Part shown: positions 6,630 to 7,215 of the stretch, piece after piece
Position numbering within the stretch: the first letter of the stretch is position 1
How the letters are laid out: every line of letters begins with the position of its first letter
Assembly: GCA_947074225.1 (NCBI GenBank)
Contig: CAMTOX010000092.1
Location: 1-7,215 of the forward strand
Direction of reading: 5' to 3'
DNA from: an uncultured bacterium
GTDB taxonomy: Bacteria; Bacteroidota; Bacteroidia; Bacteroidales; Paludibacteraceae
DNA: 7,215 nucleotides
The notes under the pieces: generated by a model
Databases searched by the model: none
What the model saw: the letters and a program-made list of their open reading frames with translations, nothing else
What the model was told of the DNA's origin: nothing
Translations under genes and position numbers: made by a program

Positions 6630-7215
6630 TTATTTTTGAACTAATGATTTAAGAGGATGTTTTAAGTTCTTATAATTGCTTAAATAGGCACTTATAGAAC
6701 CAATTTTAAGTTTAGCATCTATCATGATTGGTATTCTATTCTCATCATCACTCACATATAAAGTCATGACTTCACCATCGTCAAATAGTGAACTATCAAC
6801 AAATGCAGGTTTAACTTTTAAACAGTCGTATACTTGCTTGTTGCCTCTAAGTTTTACACGTTCTTGTCCGGCATAGCGCCAATAAAGAGGGTAAATCCCA
6901 TCGTCGAGTACTAATCGGTTATTTACCTTTTGATTAATATGTAGTTTATTAGGGTTTATATCATCGCGCAACATATATACGTAGGTCACAACATCAAAGA
7001 AAGGGATACTATCGGAAACTTGCATCTCTTCAATTCCTTTAGCTCTAATTCGTTTGATATGACAATTGTACATATCTTCATTATAGTTGTAGTTATAATG
7101 ATTTACACCATAATATTTATTCTCGCGACTCACCTGAACCATATTCAAAGGTTTTAGTGTAGTTTTATCTAAATAGGCTGTTAAGGTGTCATTGAGGGTA
7201 TTTTCGCCATAACCT
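6630..7215 (-). CDS. DUF3108 family protein, 5' partial
   Basis: The minus-strand frame is open to the contig end, giving 194 visible codons. The visible product begins GYGENTLNDTLTAYLD and ends SLVQK. A TTG at 7148 could be read as a start, but the 22 codons before it continue the family pattern (a D-T-L-T-A-Y-L-D...T-L-K-P strand before the SREN-KYYGVNHYNYNY segment), so the true start lies outside the window. The C-terminal part, with YDCLKVKP, a DGEVMTLYVSDDENRIPIMID strand pair and KIGSISAYLSNYK, matches what I recognise of Bacteroidota DUF3108 proteins, which are typically exported and of unproven function. Signal peptide or lipobox cannot be judged because the N-terminus is missing, perhaps 60-80 residues. 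The gene has its own terminator and is separate from the porin pair. Confidence 0.78.
   Translation of the reverse strand, partial: GYGENTLNDTLTAYLDKTTLKPLNMVQVSRENKYYGVNHYNYNYNEDMYNCHIKRIRAKGIEEMQVSDSIPFFDVVTYVYMLRDDINPNKLHINQKVNNRLVLDDGIYPLYWRYAGQERVKLRGNKQVYDCLKVKPAFVDSSLFDDGEVMTLYVSDDENRIPIMIDAKLKIGSISAYLSNYKNLKHPLKSLVQK

Noticed and set aside
7146..7148. TTG as the start of the DUF3108 gene
   Set aside because: The frame remains open for 22 more codons to the window end and those residues fit the family pattern, so the gene is truncated by the contig end.
1..7215. Insertion sequences, CRISPR arrays, tRNA/rRNA genes, phage or defence genes
   Set aside because: I read both strands and saw no transposase motifs, terminal inverted repeats with target duplications, regularly spaced repeats, or conserved tRNA/rRNA segments.

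Overview
The window reads as a complete short draft contig from a member of the Bacteroidota, most likely the order Bacteroidales. The evidence is a Rho factor with a very long Lys/Pro/Gln-rich insertion, two DcaP-like outer-membrane proteins of the Bacteroidales type with 'AQ'/'SQ' signal-peptide ends, a DUF3108 protein of the Bacteroidota pattern, AT-rich intergenic DNA and no convincing Shine-Dalgarno sequences. I cannot name a genus. Bases 1-49 are not biological: they are Illumina library adapter with an 8-base index, joined directly to the interrupted rho gene. The right end cuts through another gene.

Layout. The left half is on the plus strand: rho (5' end missing), a strong intrinsic terminator, a 300-nt leader region, then a two-gene unit encoding a TusA-DsrE fusion and a small CPHC thioredoxin-like protein, closed by a second strong hairpin. 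The right half is on the minus strand, in transcription order: a 5'-truncated DUF3108 gene with its own terminator, then two tandem paralogous DcaP-like porin genes of 428 and 429 codons, 81 nt apart. The two halves converge on a gene-free stretch at 3355-3719.

Function. Rho is the RNA-dependent helicase that ends transcription. All its catalytic motifs are intact, and its disordered linker is the unusual part. The TusA-DsrE fusion has one candidate sulfur-carrying cysteine in each domain (C29 and C218). The neighbouring cytoplasmic thioredoxin-like protein is a plausible partner for a persulfide relay or its reduction, but that is inferred from gene order and motifs. The two porins probably form outer-membrane channels of unknown substrate. 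I found no mobile element, CRISPR array, tRNA or rRNA. No wholly new system is evident; the points most worth following are the adapter chimera, the fusion-plus-thioredoxin pair, the Rho linker, the diverged porin pair and the palindrome at 1968-1979.
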